NCBI RefSeq assembly: GCF_017873135.1
Contig: NZ_JAGGJV010000009.1
Coordinates: forward strand, 124,001 to 188,000
DNA length: 64,000 nucleotides
Direction of reading: 5' to 3'
From: Rhizobium herbae
GTDB taxonomy: Bacteria > Pseudomonadota > Alphaproteobacteria > Rhizobiales > Rhizobiaceae
Each line of letters opens with the position of its first letter. Positions within the stretch are counted from its first letter, which is position 1. The notes under the pieces were generated by a model, which saw only the letters and a list, made by a program, of their open reading frames with translations, did no database searches and had not been told where the DNA came from. A program made the translations under genes and the position numbers. Below, piece after piece: positions 26,077-35,013 of the stretch.

Positions 26077-27033
26077 TTAATGGATCGGAACCGTCAATTC
26101 CTGAGTTTCCAATTCGTTGGGTATTCGAGGCGTTCGACCGCCTATCATACGTCCGTCAAAACCTTCACCACAATTATGCGGCAGAAAATCAGCAAGCCGG
26201 TCGATATCGCCGGCATCGTAATCCAGTACGGGTAGGGAAATGATCCGTTTCCTGACAATGATGCTGATGTTGTATTCATATGTCATGACAACCGCATCGG
26301 AGCAATCGTTTCCAGCCATAACCAGTTGGTACAGAATCAGTCCCGCATTCCAGAGACTGACATGACCACCGACAATTGAGTGTTTCAGAGGAGGAACGGT
26401 TATTGCGAGCCATTTGTCGTCAGCGGTGAAACTGAGGCATCGCTTGAGAAAGGCATTCGCATCCACTTGATGTTCCAGTACATGGCTGCACCACACCAGA
26501 TCATATGGCTGCTGCACGGGCAGATCCATGAAATCTCCGATCGTCAATTCGACGACATCACCCCCCTCAAGCTTTGGGACCGTTTCCGATCGCTGAAAGT
26601 AGACGGAGCGTCCGTAATCAACGCAATGCACCGATTTGCCCGCAGAAGCAAACTTCTGTGCATGCTGACCACCGCCGGAACCAACGTCGAGTACCCGGGA
26701 CACATCCGGCAAATCGAGGACGAATGACAGTGCCGCGCCCGCCCGCATCTGACGAAGATCACTCCTGCTTTTGCCTAACCAGGTCGCCGTTTCCAGATCG
26801 CGACCAACATCGTCCGATCTTGACTTGCCGTAAGCAAATTGGAGGGTCCGTTTTGCCAGGCCGTATTGACGAGTCATTAAAAGCAGCCTTCCGTAAAAAG
26901 CTATCTCTTCCGCCGGAGCGGTTTTGTCGCATTCGAAAAGGGAACAAATAATCCTTGCAGGAGCAATGTTCCCATCTTTTAGCAATTGCCGGACCTTAAC
27001 GACAGCATTTTTCTTGAGATTTGGAATCGGCAT
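26077..27033 (-). CDS. class I SAM-dependent methyltransferase
   Basis: This 318-residue protein has an N-terminal helical region and then a Rossmann methyltransferase with SAM motif I VLDVGSGGGQHA near residue 117 and a later DLVWCSHVLEHQ block, as in Methyltransf_11/23-type enzymes. AGGAGCGGTA before ATG 27033 fixes the start; an in-frame extension to 27123 lacks support. Its place upstream of the KpsC-like gene suggests methylation of a surface glycan, but this is inferred from context only. Confidence 0.8.
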   Translation of the reverse strand: MPIPNLKKNAVVKVRQLLKDGNIAPARIICSLFECDKTAPAEEIAFYGRLLLMTRQYGLAKRTLQFAYGKSRSDDVGRDLETATWLGKSRSDLRQMRAGAALSFVLDLPDVSRVLDVGSGGGQHAQKFASAGKSVHCVDYGRSVYFQRSETVPKLEGGDVVELTIGDFMDLPVQQPYDLVWCSHVLEHQVDANAFLKRCLSFTADDKWLAITVPPLKHSIVGGHVSLWNAGLILYQLVMAGNDCSDAVVMTYEYNISIIVRKRIISLPVLDYDAGDIDRLADFLPHNCGEGFDGRMIGGRTPRIPNELETQELTVPIH

Positions 27034-27205
27034 TACCGCTCCTAAAAGTGCCCGTATTTGAGGTTTCAATTCACCAGAACTGTGGCATCCCGTTCGTGTA
27101 TCCGTGCGGCAACTGGCGACCACCCTTGCATTGTGGACATTGCGAATCTAACTCACTATCAAGTGGTTTTAAACAGGCGGTCGCGTGCCTCTGGAGCAAG
27201 CTTGC

Positions 27206-28909
27206 ATGAAAATAGGTTTCGGTTTGGAAAAGAACATAAAACATAGTTGGAACTTTTTTTTCGGTAAAAAGAAATCAGCAAAACCGGTTCGACGCGCGGT
27301 TGCGGCTCACAAAAGACCCCCGCTATCGGCCGTCGCCTCAAAAGAGGATTTCGAATTCCTTTTCGAGGACTGGGCTGTATCGACCAATCCCATTGACCTT
27401 CCGTCAAAGGAAGCAGGGACAAAAATGGTCGGTTACGTGAGGTGGATACCAGAGCACAGCGACATCTTGATCGCACGGGTCATCGACGCCTGCCCGCATA
27501 TCAAATTTGTCGATGTCAATATCTTTAAGGGTCAACAGCACCCTGAGATCCGCAGAGCACTGACGCAGGCAGCGGAAAGGGACCCGATCCGGTTCCGCCG
27601 GCTGGCCCTGGCTTCGCTGCTTGCATTGCGCACCAAGGGGATTGACGCGATTGTTTTGACACTCGACTGGACTGCCCCCCTTAGAGAAATCGTTTTCGCC
27701 TGCAGGAGCATCGGGATTAGGACTATATTGATCCCGCACGAAAGCGTTTTTTCGACAACCGACACTTTCTATTACCAGAAACGCCGCAGAACCAACGCCC
27801 CCTTGACGGATCACGTTCTGTGTTGGGGTGAGATGCAGGCGGGAATCTTCGAGGAGAGAGGATATCCGCGATCCCGTATCGTCAAGGTGGGGTCGCCAAA
27901 GCTGGACTTCGATTTCAAATATCGTCCGGCTCTCACCAGGCAGCAGTTTGAGCAATTGTTCGGCATCGCTGAAAACGCAAAGATCGTGCTGTTCACGATG
28001 CAACCCATGGACAACTATAACGACAAAAAATACGCTAGGCAGCGGCAGGCCTCGGCTATTTCGGACGTTTTGCAATATTGCCACGACCGAGGACACCATC
28101 TGTTTTTAAGAACGCCGCCGTCGCGCGAACAAATTCTGCCTGAACATCTACAACTGAGGTTGAACGCAAGCCCGAACGTATCGATCGACGTCGCCGGCGA
28201 ATATGTCCTGACTCCCGAGGAGACATTGTGCCAAGCCGATCTGGTTGTTTCGGTCAACAGTACAATGCTGTTTGAGGCGCGGCTGATGTCCAAACCCAGC
28301 ATTGCGATGAAGTATATTGATTTGCCGACCATATGGGAAAATACGGATATCCTCATAGCAACATCAGGACTTCAATTTTCCTTACACGCAGATGAAGCAC
28401 TGCGATCGAACGATCACCGCATGTCCGAACGTACACTGGAATGGGCGGCAAGTAATTTCTCGAACGAAAAATTTGGTATCGATGGAGAGGCCCTCTCACG
28501 TATCCAGCAAAACCTGGACAGTATCCTTCAAGCTCCGCACAACCAGCTTCAGTTGACCACCGCGAACGCGGAGCCGAAGATCGGCAATGAGCTATTCCGA
28601 CCATCTGCGGTCGTCGTCGCTAAGGACCTTATCGATGAATATGGCGCAGAGAGAATGAAGTCCTATCTCGGGGTCGAACGAGTATTTGCGGCATCCAGCG
28701 TGTTTAATGCGGCATCAGGGGATCTCTTTGTACGCTCGCCTAGCATCGATGATCCAAAATTTGAGAGCACTCGTATTGGCCTGGGTCGACCGGTGTACAT
28801 TCTCAGCGATGAGCAATTGAACGAACTTGCTTCCGTAGCGGCAGTGGAACCACAAAAGTCCAAATCGTTGTTGCAAGATGCTCCCGATATCAGTCGGGCA
28901 GAATCCTGA
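27206..28909 (+). CDS. GT-B-like surface carbohydrate biosynthesis protein
   Basis: This 567-residue cytosolic protein has blocks typical of capsular/teichoic-type GT-B proteins: IPHESVFSTTDTFYY, DHVLCWGEMQAGIFEERGYP, KVGSPKLDFDF and VSVNSTMLFEARLMSKPSIA. I cannot name the sugar or linkage. GGAG nine bases before ATG 27206 sets the start. It is divergent from the methyltransferase gene and probably transcribed with the beta-helix gene downstream. Codon use looks less GC-biased than the housekeeping genes, hinting at transfer. Confidence 0.68.
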   Translation: MKIGFGLEKNIKHSWNFFFGKKKSAKPVRRAVAAHKRPPLSAVASKEDFEFLFEDWAVSTNPIDLPSKEAGTKMVGYVRWIPEHSDILIARVIDACPHIKFVDVNIFKGQQHPEIRRALTQAAERDPIRFRRLALASLLALRTKGIDAIVLTLDWTAPLREIVFACRSIGIRTILIPHESVFSTTDTFYYQKRRRTNAPLTDHVLCWGEMQAGIFEERGYPRSRIVKVGSPKLDFDFKYRPALTRQQFEQLFGIAENAKIVLFTMQPMDNYNDKKYARQRQASAISDVLQYCHDRGHHLFLRTPPSREQILPEHLQLRLNASPNVSIDVAGEYVLTPEETLCQADLVVSVNSTMLFEARLMSKPSIAMKYIDLPTIWENTDILIATSGLQFSLHADEALRSNDHRMSERTLEWAASNFSNEKFGIDGEALSRIQQNLDSILQAPHNQLQLTTANAEPKIGNELFRPSAVVVAKDLIDEYGAERMKSYLGVERVFAASSVFNAASGDLFVRSPSIDDPKFESTRIGLGRPVYILSDEQLNELASVAAVEPQKSKSLLQDAPDISRAES

Positions 28910-29098
28910 TCTATTGAGCCAGAATCCGGCGAGACACGTCCTTCAGGACCATGAACGTAACAAGCATTGCCAGTGGTGACGACGTCGTAGGCAATGCCCG
29001 GTGTTGTGGGACGGATACAAGAGCAAATCAGTGAGCCATCTGACGTGCAAAAAATCCAGAAATACCGCAAAGAGGCCAGGGCTGCTGAGCTGAACTTT

Positions 29099-30235
29099 AT
29101 GCTGAATGCGCCCTTGGCTGTTTTTATCAACGTCATTTTTCTTTTCCTGTGGGCTGTTAACGGTAGCCCAGCACAGGCAAAGGAGGCTTGCTCGTTACAG
29201 AGTGAAGCGCGTCAGCTGACCGGACTGGTTCTGCTGGATCCGGACTGCGAATATGACGAAACCTTTGTCATTTCGCAGTCGCAAACAACATTGGATTGCC
29301 GCGGCGCGACGATCAACCTGCAGTACCAACGGGACTTTGGTATCCAAATCAAGGCTGACGCGGGCAAGGTTATCACCGATATCTCGGTCAAAAATTGCAT
29401 CATCCTGAATGCCGACTCGGCGGGGATAGTGATCGACAACGGCGTGAATGTTGCGGGCCTTAGTGAATCACAACAGATGAATGGCGATGCCGTTCGAGCA
29501 TTCTCCCCGAAAAGCGTTGTCATTGACGATGTGACCATAGGTGCTGCGAAAAACGCAGGTATTTACATCAAGAAATACATTACCGGGGTGACGGTAAGCA
29601 ATTCGACGATCAAAGATTCGTATGGCGTGTGCATCTACATCGACGCTTATTCCAAATATAATCAGATTCTCGGCAATGTTTTCGAACACTGCGGTTTTCG
29701 AAACCGGACATCCGGAAAAGTAAAAAAAATTCCGAGTTCTTTCCGTGAAGGTCTGGCGATCGATTCTGCGTCTTCAAATCTGATCAAAGACAATGTCTTT
29801 GACGGGAACGCAGGTGGTGGAATTTTTCTCTATAAGAATTGCTCGGAGCATAACGCCCAAACCGGCATACGTGTAGAGCCCGCTGCCCATAATGAGATAG
29901 TTGGCAACACCTTTATGAATATGCCGGTGGGTGTTTGGGTCGCATCACGCCAAAGCCGCGACTTGTCAAAATCGGATTGCTGGGACAAGTCGCCCTACAC
30001 TGGGGCGCTGAAAAACCGATATTTCCTCGACCACGCCCCTTCCAACATCATCACGGACAACAGATTCGCCAATCTGACGGAAGTGGGTGTGCGGATAGAG
30101 GATGACTTCACGACGATTCGGAACAACAGCTTCACGAATATGCCTGCCCCGACCGAAGTGGGAGCGCAATTCCGCGCAGACTTGTTGAACTCGCCCGTCA
30201 CAGGTACTGTCGATATCGGCAACACTTTCCGATAG
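29099..30235 (+). CDS. secreted right-handed parallel beta-helix protein
   Basis: This 378-residue protein starts with a signal peptide (MLNAPLAVFINVIFLFLWAV, cleaved near SPAQA) and is built of repeated N-x-I-x-x-N turns such as SNLIKDNVFDGNAGGG, HNEIVGNTFMNM and SNIITDNRFAN, as in pectate-lyase-like or NosD/epimerase folds. Such proteins often cut or epimerise polysaccharides; no catalytic residues can be assigned. An upstream ATG (28994) would bury the signal peptide and is less likely. It belongs to the polysaccharide patch. Confidence 0.75.
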   Translation: MLNAPLAVFINVIFLFLWAVNGSPAQAKEACSLQSEARQLTGLVLLDPDCEYDETFVISQSQTTLDCRGATINLQYQRDFGIQIKADAGKVITDISVKNCIILNADSAGIVIDNGVNVAGLSESQQMNGDAVRAFSPKSVVIDDVTIGAAKNAGIYIKKYITGVTVSNSTIKDSYGVCIYIDAYSKYNQILGNVFEHCGFRNRTSGKVKKIPSSFREGLAIDSASSNLIKDNVFDGNAGGGIFLYKNCSEHNAQTGIRVEPAAHNEIVGNTFMNMPVGVWVASRQSRDLSKSDCWDKSPYTGALKNRYFLDHAPSNIITDNRFANLTEVGVRIEDDFTTIRNNSFTNMPAPTEVGAQFRADLLNSPVTGTVDIGNTFR

Positions 30236-30274
30236 CTGAAGGCTATCGTTTATGGTGTATGGCGGCAAGAATGT

Positions 30275-30910
30275 TCAGACATCTTCCCGCCAGTCGTCAA
30301 TGCGAGCCGGATTGAACTTAAGCGACCGGCTCCAGGTCAGTCCGCGTTTGCGGATTTGGGCCGGGACCCCAGCGAGCAAAACGGACTCCTCATCAAACTG
30401 ACCGTTGACGAAAGATCCAGCACCCACAACGGTATCGGCTGCAATACGTGCGCCCTTGCTGATCATCGCATTTGCACCAATCCAGACGTGGGCGCCGATG
30501 GAGACAGATCCGGGCAAATTGGTTCGGGCCTTTGTTGCCCTGTCAATAATCGAGTGTGCGTCCGTCGTTCGGATTTCGATACCGCGCGACAGCATGCACC
30601 ATTTGCCGATGATGACGTCACAGTTTTCCTGGCAAAGGATGCTCACCCGTTTGGCCGTCGAATGATCGCCGAAATGGACGGTCTGATTATCACCCTTGAC
30701 GGTGATCTTGCCGTTAAAATCGCAGTTGTTTCCGATGACAACTTTGTTTCCGCTGCCGGTGATGACGATATCTCCAGAAAAAACAGAGTTTTCGCCGATG
30801 GAGATGAGATTTTCCGTTCCACCCAGCACCTTGCAGGATCCGGTAACCGACTTGGCTTTCTTTCGTTCTAATTCCGAGCCATCGAGTTGCAATATCAGCT
30901 TGCCGAACAT
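30275..30910 (-). CDS. hexapeptide-repeat acyltransferase
   Basis: This 211-residue protein is a left-handed beta-helix with many [LIV]-G-x4 repeats (ISIGENSVFSGDIVITGSGN) and the acetyltransferase-type block VSIGAHVWIGANAMISKGAR with the usual active-site His. It probably O- or N-acylates a sugar in the polysaccharide made by the neighbouring genes. AGGAAGA right before ATG 30910 is the ribosome-binding site. It converges with the beta-helix gene. Confidence 0.82.
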   Translation of the reverse strand: MFGKLILQLDGSELERKKAKSVTGSCKVLGGTENLISIGENSVFSGDIVITGSGNKVVIGNNCDFNGKITVKGDNQTVHFGDHSTAKRVSILCQENCDVIIGKWCMLSRGIEIRTTDAHSIIDRATKARTNLPGSVSIGAHVWIGANAMISKGARIAADTVVGAGSFVNGQFDEESVLLAGVPAQIRKRGLTWSRSLKFNPARIDDWREDV

Positions 30911-31120
30911 TCTTCCTCACTATCTTTTGCGTCCCGAATAACAGCAAACCGTTACAGCTGCAATCCGCTAGCAGGGACGGAACCGCCTGTTATTGGCGCG
31001 TGCGTTTGCATTTACCGAGCGAGCAATATCTGGATCAATGCGCTGCCGAGAACATGAAACTCGTTGCAATCGACACGGTTCCCCAAGATCATCCCCTCAC
31101 TGCTACAGCTCCCGGACAAT

Positions 31121-31150
31121 AAGAAACCCCGCCGGAAAAACCAGCGGGGT
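31121..31150 (-). terminator. clpP-like gene terminator
   Basis: On the minus strand an ACCCCGCTGG/CCGGCGGGGT hairpin with a five-T loop is followed by TTCTTATT. It lies 26 bases past the stop of the ClpP-like gene. Confidence 0.75.
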
Positions 31151-31176
31151 CGAAATGCTTCGAATATCCGAAAGGC

Positions 31177-31767
31177 TCAGATTTCCGCGGCCGACTTCAC
31201 GATCCGCGAAACGAGACCATAGGTCTTGGCCTCTTCAGCCGAGAGCCAATAGTCGCGGTCCGTGTCCTTGGCGATCTTCTCGACCGACTGACCGGTCGCT
31301 TCCGAAAAGATCCGGTTCAGGCGCTCGTTCATCTTGATGATCTCGCGGGCCTGGATTTCGATGTCCGAGGCCATGCCGCGCGTGCCGCCAGAGGGTTGGT
31401 GAAGCAGGAAGCGCGTGTTCGGCAGGCAGATGCGCCGCTCCTTCGGAGCCGATACGTAGATCAGCGCGCCGGCGGAAGCGACCCAGCCGGTGCCGATCAT
31501 CCAGACCTTCGGCTTGATGAACTGGATCATGTCATGGATCGAATCACCGGATTCGACATGACCGCCCGGAGAGCTGACGAAGATACGGATGTCCTCGTCG
31601 CTGGCAGCGGCAAGCGCCACAAGCTGCGAGCAGACCTTCTGCGCCAGTTCCTGGTTGATCGTGCCGTAGATAAAGATCGAGCGCGACTTGAAAAGGTTCG
31701 CCTCGGTTTCCTTGCCCAAAGGCAGTTCCTTTGCCTTGTCTTCCTCGTCTTCATTCATACGATTCAT
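31177..31767 (-). CDS. clpP: ClpP-family serine protease subunit, divergent form
   Basis: This 196-residue ClpP-fold protein has FVSSPGGH near residue 66, catalytic Ser98 in [10 protein letters not shown], His123 in LLHQPSGG and the Asp-containing DTDRDYW near 168-174, so the triad is complete. The Ser motif differs from the usual AASMGA, and no clpX or clpA is adjacent, so this is probably an accessory ClpP paralogue rather than the main housekeeping copy. GGAG eight bases before ATG 31767 supports the start over ATG 31758. Confidence 0.87.
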   Translation of the reverse strand: MNRMNEDEEDKAKELPLGKETEANLFKSRSIFIYGTINQELAQKVCSQLVALAAASDEDIRIFVSSPGGHVESGDSIHDMIQFIKPKVWMIGTGWVASAGALIYVSAPKERRICLPNTRFLLHQPSGGTRGMASDIEIQAREIIKMNERLNRIFSEATGQSVEKIAKDTDRDYWLSAEEAKTYGLVSRIVKSAAEI

Positions 31768-32005
31768 ACGCTCGTCTCCAGCATGATTTCATCTGTCCTG
31801 CACATAGTGCAACTTTCCTCCTATAACAATGCGGCCTGCGAGGCAAAGCGGCGCATTGGTAAAAATGCGGCGGCGACATCATCCATTACAAATGCGTAAT
31901 GCAGGCCCCGCGACGTTGCGCCGCCATGATCGTTGCCTAAATCAGGTTCGTGACGACCGGAACGCACGACAAGAGATGCCGTCCCCGTGTCCCAGGAGAA
32001 CGATG

Positions 32006-32707
32006 ATGTCACCTGATGAACAAAAACTGCTCGAAGAGCTTTTCGAACGGACCCGCGCAGCGCAGGATACCCAGCGCGATCCGCAGGCCGAAACGCTGAT
32101 CAACGAGGCCATCCGTGCCCAACCCCACGCCCCGTACCTTCTGTCCCAGGCGGTGATCTTGCAAGATCAGGCACTGCGCTCCGCCGCCGGCCGCCTCAAG
32201 GAGCTGGAACAAAGGATAACGGAGCTGGAAAGCCGAAGTGAGCAGCCGCAGAAAAGCGGCGGCAGCTTCCTTGGCGGTCTCGGCGGCCTGTTCGGCAGTC
32301 AACCTCCGCAATCCTCTCAACCCGCCTATGCGCAGCAGTCGGCACCCTCCGGCCCCTGGGGGAATGAACAGCGGCCGACCGCCGGTCCGTGGGGCGCAGC
32401 TGCCCCGTCTCCCGCCGGCGGCTTCCTGCGTGGCGCGATGGGGACGGCAGCGGGCGTTGCCGGCGGCATGCTGCTTGCCAATTCGCTGACCGGCCTCTTC
32501 GGTGGCGGCCATGGCCTGTTTGGCGGAACAGGCGGGCTGACTGGACCACAGGAGGTGATCGAGGAAAACGTCGTCAACAACAATTACTTCGGCAGCGGCG
32601 ATACGACGCCGGATATCGCCAACTCTGCCGGAAACGACAATTCCCTTACCAATGCCGATTTCAGCGACGACAGCCCGGATTTTTCCGACGACAGCTTCGA
32701 CGTCTGA
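32006..32707 (+). CDS. DUF2076 domain protein
   Basis: This 233-residue protein fits DUF2076: an N-terminal helix pair (MSPDEQKLLEELFERTRAAQ, later a coiled KELEQRITELE), a Gly/Pro/Gln-rich middle, a Gly-Ala glycine-zipper-like segment (GAMGTAAGVAGGMLLANSL) and an acidic, Asp/Ser-rich tail. Such proteins are thought to be periplasmic or envelope-associated, without known function. AGGAG at 31994-31998 suits ATG 32006 slightly better than ATG 32003. Confidence 0.82.
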   Translation: MSPDEQKLLEELFERTRAAQDTQRDPQAETLINEAIRAQPHAPYLLSQAVILQDQALRSAAGRLKELEQRITELESRSEQPQKSGGSFLGGLGGLFGSQPPQSSQPAYAQQSAPSGPWGNEQRPTAGPWGAAAPSPAGGFLRGAMGTAAGVAGGMLLANSLTGLFGGGHGLFGGTGGLTGPQEVIEENVVNNNYFGSGDTTPDIANSAGNDNSLTNADFSDDSPDFSDDSFDV

Positions 32708-32916
32708 CCGCCGCTGTCCTCCCGGCAAAAACAACGTTCAAACCGAATACGGGTACAAACCACATCAGTGCCGGAAAAAAGGTGTCGAAACCGTTTTTCC
32801 GGCTCTTCGGTATTTGCCGTATGGACAGGTTCACAATCGGCAATAAGATACCGGCGTCATGAATTCGCATCCGGCGGGGCCGCCTCCCACGCTCCCGCCC
32901 TTCAGTGGGGACCACA

Positions 32917-33495
32917 ATGAAAAAACGCCTTCTTCTCACGGGCCTGGCCTTCGCCGCCTCCGCAGCGCCAGCCTTTGCCCATCTCGATCCAGCCGGGCAT
33001 GGTTCGCTGATGGCAGGGTTCACCCATCCCCTGTCGGGCCTCGACCATATCCTCGTCATGATCGCCGTCGGCCTCTGGGCAGCGCAGATCGGCGGCCGCG
33101 CGCTGTGGATCGTTCCGTCCGCCTTTGTCGGCACCATGGCCTTGGGTTTCGCGCTGGCGATGACCGGTGTGCACCTGCCCTTCGTCGAGCCGGCCATCCT
33201 CGCCTCCGTCGTCGCGCTTGGCCTTCTGGTTGCCATGGCGGTACGGATGGAGACGCTGGCCTGCGCAGCAGTCGTCGGGGTCTTTGCCCTGTTCCACGGC
33301 TATGCCCATGGCGGCGAACTGGGTGCCGCCGGCGCTATGCCCTTCAGCACCGGCTTTGTGGTCGCAACAGCACTTCTGCATGCCGCCGGCATCGGCCTGG
33401 GTCTTGGCGTCAGCCGGCTCTCGTCCGGCCGGATCATTTCGCGCATCCTCGGCGGCATCACCGCGTTCGCCGGCATGGCGCTGATCTTCAGCTGA
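32917..33495 (+). CDS. HupE/UreJ family membrane protein
   Basis: This 192-residue membrane protein has a signal-like N-terminus ending PAFAH, then the family's His-rich HPLSGLDHILVM motif and six or so helices, including FHGYAHGGELG. HupE/UreJ proteins move nickel or cobalt for hydrogenases, ureases or other metalloenzymes. There is no hydrogenase or urease gene nearby, so its metal client lies elsewhere. ATG 32917 is chosen because it begins the MKKRLLLTGLAFA signal; a GTG four codons upstream is also in frame. Confidence 0.85.
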   Translation: MKKRLLLTGLAFAASAAPAFAHLDPAGHGSLMAGFTHPLSGLDHILVMIAVGLWAAQIGGRALWIVPSAFVGTMALGFALAMTGVHLPFVEPAILASVVALGLLVAMAVRMETLACAAVVGVFALFHGYAHGGELGAAGAMPFSTGFVVATALLHAAGIGLGLGVSRLSSGRIISRILGGITAFAGMALIFS

Positions 33496-33513
33496 CACCC
33501 ACTCTATCCAAAT

Positions 33514-33545
33514 AAAAACGGCGGGCTCAACAACCCGCCGTTTTT
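33514..33545. terminator. bidirectional intrinsic terminator
   Basis: AAAAACGGCGGG (33514-33525) and CCCGCCGTTTTT (33534-33545) form a perfect stem with an eight-base loop, between the converging HupE and queF genes. Confidence 0.92.
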
Positions 33546-33549
33546 CGTT

Positions 33550-34014
33550 TCAGCCGCGCCCGCGATAGGGCTGAACGCCCTGATCCGGCAACCAAAGGCC
33601 TTCCGGCGGTGCGCCGGTCTGCCAGAACACGTCGATCGGAATACCGCCGCGCGGATACCAGTAGGCCCCGATCCGCAGCCATTTCGGCGCAAGCAGATCG
33701 ACCAGGCGCTTGGCGATATCGATGGTGCAATCCTCGTGGAACGCGCCGTGATTGCGGAACGAATGCAGGTAGAGCTTCAGCGACTTGGATTCGACCAGCC
33801 AGCCATCCGGCACATAGTCGATGACGATATGGGCGAAATCCGGCTGGCCGGTCATCGGGCAGAGCGAGGTGAATTCCGGCGCGGTGAAGCGCACCACGAA
33901 ATCCGTGCCTGCATGGCTGGTCGGCACGCGCTCGAGTACAGCCTCTTCGGGGCTTTGGGGTGCTGCCACATTCTGGCCCAGTTGAGACAGGCCGGAGACA
34001 TCCGTTTTCGTCAT
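33550..34014 (-). CDS. queF: NADPH-dependent 7-cyano-7-deazaguanine (preQ0) reductase
   Basis: QueF reduces preQ0 to preQ1 in queuosine synthesis. The 154-residue short-form protein has the catalytic Cys in [13 protein letters not shown], the QueF motif [14 protein letters not shown] near residues 75-88 and FHEDC after it. Its ATG overlaps the stop of the cation-diffusion-facilitator gene by four bases, so the two are co-transcribed, although no functional link is obvious. The rest of the que pathway is not in this window. Confidence 0.95.
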   Translation of the reverse strand: MTKTDVSGLSQLGQNVAAPQSPEEAVLERVPTSHAGTDFVVRFTAPEFTSLCPMTGQPDFAHIVIDYVPDGWLVESKSLKLYLHSFRNHGAFHEDCTIDIAKRLVDLLAPKWLRIGAYWYPRGGIPIDVFWQTGAPPEGLWLPDQGVQPYRGRG

Positions 34015-34934
34015 CGTTTCATTCCTTCAATAACCTTCACTCTTATACCATGGGCCTTTTCGCTCTCCGGCTCGACATGGATGGCAATCTTGGCGCCGGG
34101 ATTGACCTCCCGGATCGCGTCTTCCAGGCGGTCGCAGATATCATGCGCATCGCCGACCGGCATGGCCGCCGGAACCACCATATGAAAATCGACGAAGATG
34201 GCCGATCCCGCCTCGCGGGTCTTCAGGTCGTGGACGCCGAGGGAGCCGGTCGCATTGGCGGCAATCGCCTGCTTGATCGCATCTTCCTCTTCGGCGGGAA
34301 CGGCCTTGTCCATCAATCCGTCGACAGAACGGCTGATCACCTTCCAGCCCTGATAGAGAATGTTGAAGGCAACCAGCACCGCGAGCAGCGGATCAAGCAC
34401 CGCGTAGCCGGTGGCGATGGCCAGCACGAGGCCGATCAGAACGCCGATCGACGTCACGACGTCGGAGAGGATGTGATGGCCATCGGCCGCCAATGCCGGC
34501 GAGCGAAGCGCCCGCCCGGCGCGGATCAGCGTATAGGCCCAGAGAGCGTTGACGATGCCGGCGAGGACATTGATCCCAAGGCCGATAACCGGGGCTTCCA
34601 TCAGGCGCGGTTCCAGTATGGCCGGCACGGCTTCCCAGACGATGAGCAGCGCCGCCACGACGATCAGCACGCCCTCGATGACTGCCGACAAATACTCCGC
34701 CTTGTAGTGACCGAAGGGATGGCCCGCATCGGCGGGTTTTGCCGCATAACCGATAACGACGAAGGCGACGATCGCGGCAACGACGTTGACGATCGATTCC
34801 AGCCCGTCGGACAGCAGCGCTACCGAGCCGGTGAGCCACCAGGCGAGCATCTTCAACCCCAGTACGAGGACCGCGAGCGGAATGCCCCAAAACGCCAAAC
34901 GCTGGGCCTTGTTTCCCTGAGTGTCAGTCGCCAT
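34011..34934 (-). CDS. cation diffusion facilitator family metal exporter
   Basis: This 307-residue CDF protein has about six membrane helices (first at [18 protein letters not shown]), the metal-site blocks SDGLESIVN in helix 2 and [10 protein letters not shown] in helix 5, the loop [11 protein letters not shown], and a cytosolic CDF dimerisation domain. Helix 2 carries DxxxS instead of the DxxxD of Zn/Fe exporters such as FieF, so the metal may be manganese or iron rather than zinc; this is inference. It is transcribed ahead of queF. Confidence 0.88.
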   Translation of the reverse strand: MATDTQGNKAQRLAFWGIPLAVLVLGLKMLAWWLTGSVALLSDGLESIVNVVAAIVAFVVIGYAAKPADAGHPFGHYKAEYLSAVIEGVLIVVAALLIVWEAVPAILEPRLMEAPVIGLGINVLAGIVNALWAYTLIRAGRALRSPALAADGHHILSDVVTSIGVLIGLVLAIATGYAVLDPLLAVLVAFNILYQGWKVISRSVDGLMDKAVPAEEEDAIKQAIAANATGSLGVHDLKTREAGSAIFVDFHMVVPAAMPVGDAHDICDRLEDAIREVNPGAKIAIHVEPESEKAHGIRVKVIEGMKR

Positions 34935-34954
34935 TGCTGGCCCCCATTTCCAAT

Positions 34955-34990
34955 AAAAAGAACCGCCGCGCCATTTCGGGCGCGACGGTT
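34955..34990 (-). terminator. trpE(G) intrinsic terminator
   Basis: On the minus strand AACCGTCGCGC (34990-34980) pairs with GCGCGGCGGTT (34971-34961), with one G-U pair, followed by CTTTTT. It lies 24 bases after the trpE(G) stop and before the CDF gene. Confidence 0.8.
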
Positions 34991-35013
34991 TTCAACCTTG
35001 CGTCCATGCTTTG

